DNA from: Bisporella sp. PMI_857
Lineage: Eukaryota > Ascomycota > Leotiomycetes > Helotiales > Helotiaceae
DNA length: 64,000 nt
Assembly (NCBI GenBank): GCA_021307315.1
Contig: JAJSPD010000037.1
Coordinates: 310,001-374,000, forward strand
Reading direction: 5' to 3'
Positions 59,818-64,000 of the stretch are shown here, in pieces (positions within the stretch are counted from its first letter, which is position 1; every line of letters starts with the position of its first letter). The notes under the pieces were generated by a model. That model was not told the origin of the DNA and searched no databases. It saw only the letters and a program-made list of their open reading frames with translations. Made by a program: the position numbers and the translations under genes.

Positions 59818-62775
59818 ATGTCGTTCAATAGAATTGCATTAAACGAAAGTTGGAAGTTCAAGCAAGCAACGAATTTGAACGATTCTACCGCTTCAGACTT
59901 TCTGCCTGTTGCCCAATTTCCTACTGTGGCACATATTGACCTTCTGCATCATGGTCTCATAAAAGACCCTTATATTGATATGAACGAGCTTGAAAGCCTT
60001 TGGGTTAATGATGCAGATTGGACATATCAGACTATGTTTCAAACTCCAGATCTCAGCCAGAAAGGCGGACGCACAGGTATGTAACATCTGCAAATTCTGG
60101 AAGCGAATGCTTATCATGAGCAGCACTTTATTTCGAGGGTCTAGACACGATAGTTAAGGTGTACTTGAATGGCAAACTCATTTTGGAAAGCCAGAATATG
60201 CACATCTCTCACAGAGTTGACATCACTGATCATCTCCAACCAAAGGACAATGTACTCGAGTTACGATTTAGCAATGCACCTGCTTTTGCTAAAGCAGAGA
60301 TGAAGAGGATAGGGTATCGAGGAAACGGTACTGATGTTCATTTCGGCGGCCCTGAGCGTCTGTTTGTGAGAAAAGCGCAATATCATTGGGGCTGGGATTG
60401 GTAAGTTGTCATTACTAATTCACCGCCGTAAATCATCCCCATGACCTACCTGTCTTGGTCTGGATAAGTCGAGAAAGTGCCCAGCGTCAATGACTATAGA
60501 GGAGCTAACTGCGAGAATCTCAAAACAGGGGACCATCATGTAACACCTCAGGACCATGGAAGGATATATGGCTTGAAACGTATACTGCATTCATCGAGGA
60601 GCTGATAGTCCGTCAAGAAGTATCAGCAGATTTAAAAACGGCCACAATATTCGTGAATGGCAAAGTGGAAAGTGCTCCAGTGGATTCTAAAGTGGTAATC
60701 CAACTCACGGATCCGAATGGAGAGAAAAAGCTTGATACAGAGGCAATCTTGTCAAAGGAAGGAAGCTTTTCCACCAAACTGGAAGTGTCTGGCGACCTAC
60801 AACTATGGTACCCCTTCACATATGGATCATCTCCGCTCTACACACTCACAGCCATATTGCCAGATCATGACAAGAAAAGTCAGAAGTTAGGATTGCGAAG
60901 ACTGAGGTTGTTGCAGCATGAGCTTAAAAATGAACCAGGAACGAGTTTTGTATTTGAGATCAATAACGTCCGAGTATTTGCAGGTGGAAGTTGTTGGATA
61001 CCTGGCGATTACCTACTTCCTCGATTTACTCGCGAGCGTTATGAGGAATGGCTGCTGCTTGCAAAAGCTGGAAACCAAGCAATGGTGCGTCTTAATTTGC
61101 TTTATATACGATTTTTAATTCTGTGCTGATCGCTTCGCAGATTCGAGTTTGGGGAGGAGGCCTCGTCGAAAGCGATATTTTCTACGAGATCTGTGATCGC
61201 GAGGGCATTTTGGTGTGGCAGGATTTCTTGTTTGCATGTGGAGACTATCCCGCATCACCAGACTTTATTGGGCATATTAAAGTAGAAGCAGAGCAGCAGG
61301 TCAAGAGGGTAGGATATCATGCCAGGTGAGATTCTTTTTTAAAGCAGATCTGAAACGGCCTTATAGGGTATTTGCTTTCCAATTTTTTAATGGTGCTAAC
61401 ATCCTGCATGACCAGTCTGGCCATATGGGCTGGAAACAATGAAGATTACATGCTCGCAGAGAGATGGGGCTGGGAGTATGATATCAATGACCAGAAAGGT
61501 CCATGGGACAAAACAAACTTCCCAGCTCGAGAGATATATGAGCGAGTTCTGCCAGCGATCTGCGAGAAGCTGGCTGGAGATGTGCCGTACTGGAGGAGTA
61601 GCCCTTACGGCGGCAAAACCTCCAACGATACTACAGTAGGAGATACACATATTTGGGATGGTATGATCCTTCAACTTTAACCCAGAACACAAATTTTACT
61701 CGTTGCAAACTGACAAAAATTAGTCTGGCATGGCAAAATGTCACCATACCAGGACTACAAAGCATACACTTCTCGTTTCGTCTCCGAATTTGGATTCGAG
61801 TCAGCGCCTGACATCCGCACGCTCCATAAAGCTATTACGATTCCCTCTGAACGCCATTGGCAGTCTCGCACCTTCGATGCACATGATAAAGGACCTGGCC
61901 ACCAGCGTCGCTATGGCATGTATTCTGGCGAGAACTTCCGCTTCCGCATGAACCCGCTTACCTCATTTGTGTACAGCACCCAGTTTCTGCAAGCCGAGGC
62001 CATGTCATATGCCTACAACCACTGGCGGCGCGAGTTTCGCGGCCCGGAAGAAGAAAATTGTGCTGGCATTCTTGTCTGGCAATTGAATGATATCTGGCCA
62101 GGCACGAGCTGGGCGCTGGTAGATGTCGATCTAAACCGCAAAGCGAGCTATTACATCACGAAGCGTGCATTGGCGAAGACCGTCGTCGGGATGGAGAGAA
62201 TAGTGACCAAGGAGCCGAGCTATATCGTGTCCGGATTCCTGCCCGAGAAGGCGGCGTTGGAGATTTGGGCAGTCAACGGGTTCGTGACGGAACTGGAAGC
62301 GGTCTTGAAGCTCGGCGCCTTTGATATCGAGTCAGGCGATTCCATTCCGTTGCCGGATACCGAAGCAGAGAGAAAGGTGGTTCTTAAGCCGAACCAAAGC
62401 AATGAGATCACCAAGATCTCGATCCCTAATGCGGAGCAGACGGTCATTGTCGCATATCTGGATGATCAGCAAGGAAAGAGACTCGCCAGATGGATTTCAT
62501 GGCCCGAACCGCTAAAGTATGTGCGCTTTAAGAAGGACTTGAAGGTTGAGGTTAAAGTCGAAGGCAACGAGGTTGTCCTGAGTGCCAATGGCCCGGCAAA
62601 AGGCGTTGTGGTTGCGGTACCGCTGGAAGAAGGCGAAGATGCGGTATTTGATGATAACTTTATCGATCTTGTGCCTCAGGAGGTGGTGCGGATCAAAACA
62701 ATTGGCCTGAAAGGAAGATCTGTTAAAGCTAAATGGCTTTGTGATTGGGAATCTGAAGAGGGCTTCGAGCTGTGA
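59818..62775 (+). CDS. mndB: Beta-mannosidase B (GH2)
   Basis: Hydrolyses terminal beta-1,4-mannose residues from manno-oligosaccharides. Six exons, 59818-60076, 60124-60400, 60529-61084, 61141-61325, 61416-61660 and 61724-62775, join in frame to 857 aa, the usual size of fungal GH2 beta-mannosidase B. There is no signal peptide, which matches the intracellular B clade rather than the secreted A clade. The sugar-binding domain comes first, with NESWKFKQA, GLDTIVKVYLNG and QYHWGWDWGPSCNTSGPW. The barrel follows, with IRVWGGGLVESDIFYEICD, AGNNEDY with Glu435 as likely acid/base, and FVSEFGFES with Glu529 as likely nucleophile. A large C-terminal beta-rich region completes it. All introns are short with canonical ends. 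No lesion seen. Confidence 0.95.
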
Positions 62776-64000
62776 TGTGCATGGACGCTCCGTGTTATGG
62801 CTCGTCTTCATCCCTTGTAGAGCTGCTGGCTCAGATAGAATTCACAAATAGGGTTATAGTTTGGCCAGCACAATTTATCCAACGTCTCTCACTTGCCCGA
62901 GGCTTTCTGCCAGCTACTTATGTGGAGGGTTTTGCTATGAAACGGTTGCGCATTTGTTATTCACTTTCTTAGGTAGGAATAAATAGTTCAGTCTCGACTA
63001 CGGCAAGGCTAAAAATGTAACTTGTGAAAAGCCTTGAGGAGCCATCGGATATGAAACCTACCGTAACCCGTCTGACCACGCCGGCAAGAGCGATACCAGC
63101 GAAGATGAGCTCGTAGGACGCCGTTTATTCTGAGCCCTTTGAAGGTGTTTTCGAACGAGCCCGCGCGTGGTGTGAGAAAGGAGATAATGAAAAGACGCAG
63201 GTTCGGATGGAGAGGAAACTGTGGTACTTGGCGGGGCGAGAAGGGGATGAACACGTTTAGGAAGATAGAGAGATTCCAGTTGATTTTGTTCTGCTTTGCA
63301 AATTACGCCGCGGTCGCTTGACGATAGGTTTGGGGCTTGATTCGTCCGTCTATCGAAGGGACTTCCCAGATCATCATCGCTCTTCCATCCTGGGAACTTT
63401 AAAATGCACATGCGTCTCTGAGACATTGGAAACTACCGGGTCCGACTTGCTGCTGCTGCTATAGCTGCCACGATCACAATGTAAGTCAGCGCCAGGTAGG
63501 ATATTCATCTAGAGGCGGGCTAGAAGACAAAGAAGAGAGCACACACGATGGTGATGCTGCTATCTTTAGGGATTCTAGAACATATAAAAGTTTGGCGATC
63601 CTCTAGAGCTCGAGGCCGGATTTAGCATAGCTTCAACCTTAAAGTCAGCCAGGATAGGGCTGCATCCACACGTGAACTCTAAACTGCGCCACTCCAACCT
63701 CCTTTCTCACCCGACAGCCGACATTAATTTGGAAGCTGATAGATATCCCTGCTGGGCAAGTGGGCAGAATTGGGGTATATGGAGGATGGAAGTGAGACAA
63801 TTGTGATAAGCAGCTGTATTATTATCTAAAGGGAGACATAGTCCCGTAATCTTAAACCCTAGAACTCCATCGCTCATGCAAATGCTAATCAATCCCGTCA
63901 TCCTGTCCCTCGGTTTGTGCAACCTCTTTTTGTTTTATGTATGCCATCCATTCAGATGCAGTTATTTGTCCAAAATATACAGAAAACACTTTACTTTACA
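62776..64000. other. Downstream flank, no gene seen
   Basis: 3' flank of beta-mannosidase B followed by about 1.2 kb without a supported gene up to the window edge. A gene truncated by the edge cannot be excluded. Confidence 0.4.

Noticed and set aside
1..64000. CRISPR arrays, bacterial-type operons, intact transposons, secondary-metabolite cluster
   Set aside because: The DNA is fungal nuclear; no spaced direct-repeat arrays, transposase/reverse transcriptase frames, or PKS/NRPS genes are visible.

Overview
The window is nuclear DNA from a filamentous ascomycete. Every recognisable gene is eukaryotic. Introns are short (about 40-200 bp, mostly 50-60) with GT...YAG ends and CTAAC/CTGAC-like branch sites. 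The gene set (Cch1, Pex20, an SNF5 protein with a GATA-like finger, GH2 beta-mannosidase B, many lineage-restricted proteins) is typical of Pezizomycotina. A helotialean Leotiomycete is my best guess, but that is inference from general look and not a test.

Layout, left to right: the calcium channel CCH1 (0.8-7.7 kb, +); a small conserved-looking protein (9.4 kb, +); a ferroportin-family transporter (10.2-12.5 kb, +); an orphan reading frame (13.5-15.0 kb, +); a Cys-rich single-pass membrane protein (16.3-17.5 kb, +); ribosomal protein L9 (18.6-19.5 kb, -) back to back with dipeptidyl peptidase III (20.0-22.7 kb, +); ribosomal protein L6 (23.1-23.9 kb, -) back to back with proteasome receptor RPN13 (24.2-25.6 kb, +); an acidic hypothetical protein (26.4 kb, +); an SNF5/SFH1 chromatin remodeller (27.7-29.6 kb, -); a sparse accessory stretch (30-36 kb) with a multi-exon uncharacterised gene and a broken MFS transporter; a membrane-anchored glutaredoxin (36.8-37.6 kb, -); a large alpha/beta hydrolase (38.3-41.1 kb, -); a fatty-acid-hydroxylase-type membrane protein (42.5-43.7 kb, +); mitochondrial ribosomal protein mL50 (44.5-45.8 kb, -) back to back with a small Cys-rich membrane protein (46.0-46.5 kb, +); a second accessory stretch (46.9-50.8 kb) holding three decayed genes; PEX20 (50.8-52.2 kb, -) back to back with SEC13 (52.7-54.0 kb, +); an F-box protein (54.8-57.2 kb, -); a gene-poor 2.6 kb; and beta-mannosidase B (59.8-62.8 kb, +).

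The genes form no pathway or biosynthetic cluster. They are mostly housekeeping genes (two cytosolic ribosomal proteins, one mitochondrial ribosomal protein, proteasome, COPII/nuclear pore, peroxisome import, chromatin remodelling) separated by two decayed accessory islands. Five divergent pairs share short promoters. I found no convincing undescribed system. The most useful observations are the possible dual-start DPP III, the four decayed genes, the unannotated-looking intron-rich gene at 31.95-33.03 kb, an inverted repeat inside RPL6 intron 1, and a recurrent GTNCG class of splice donors. Exon coordinates were read by eye from reading frame, splice signals and remembered family patterns; no alignment was run.
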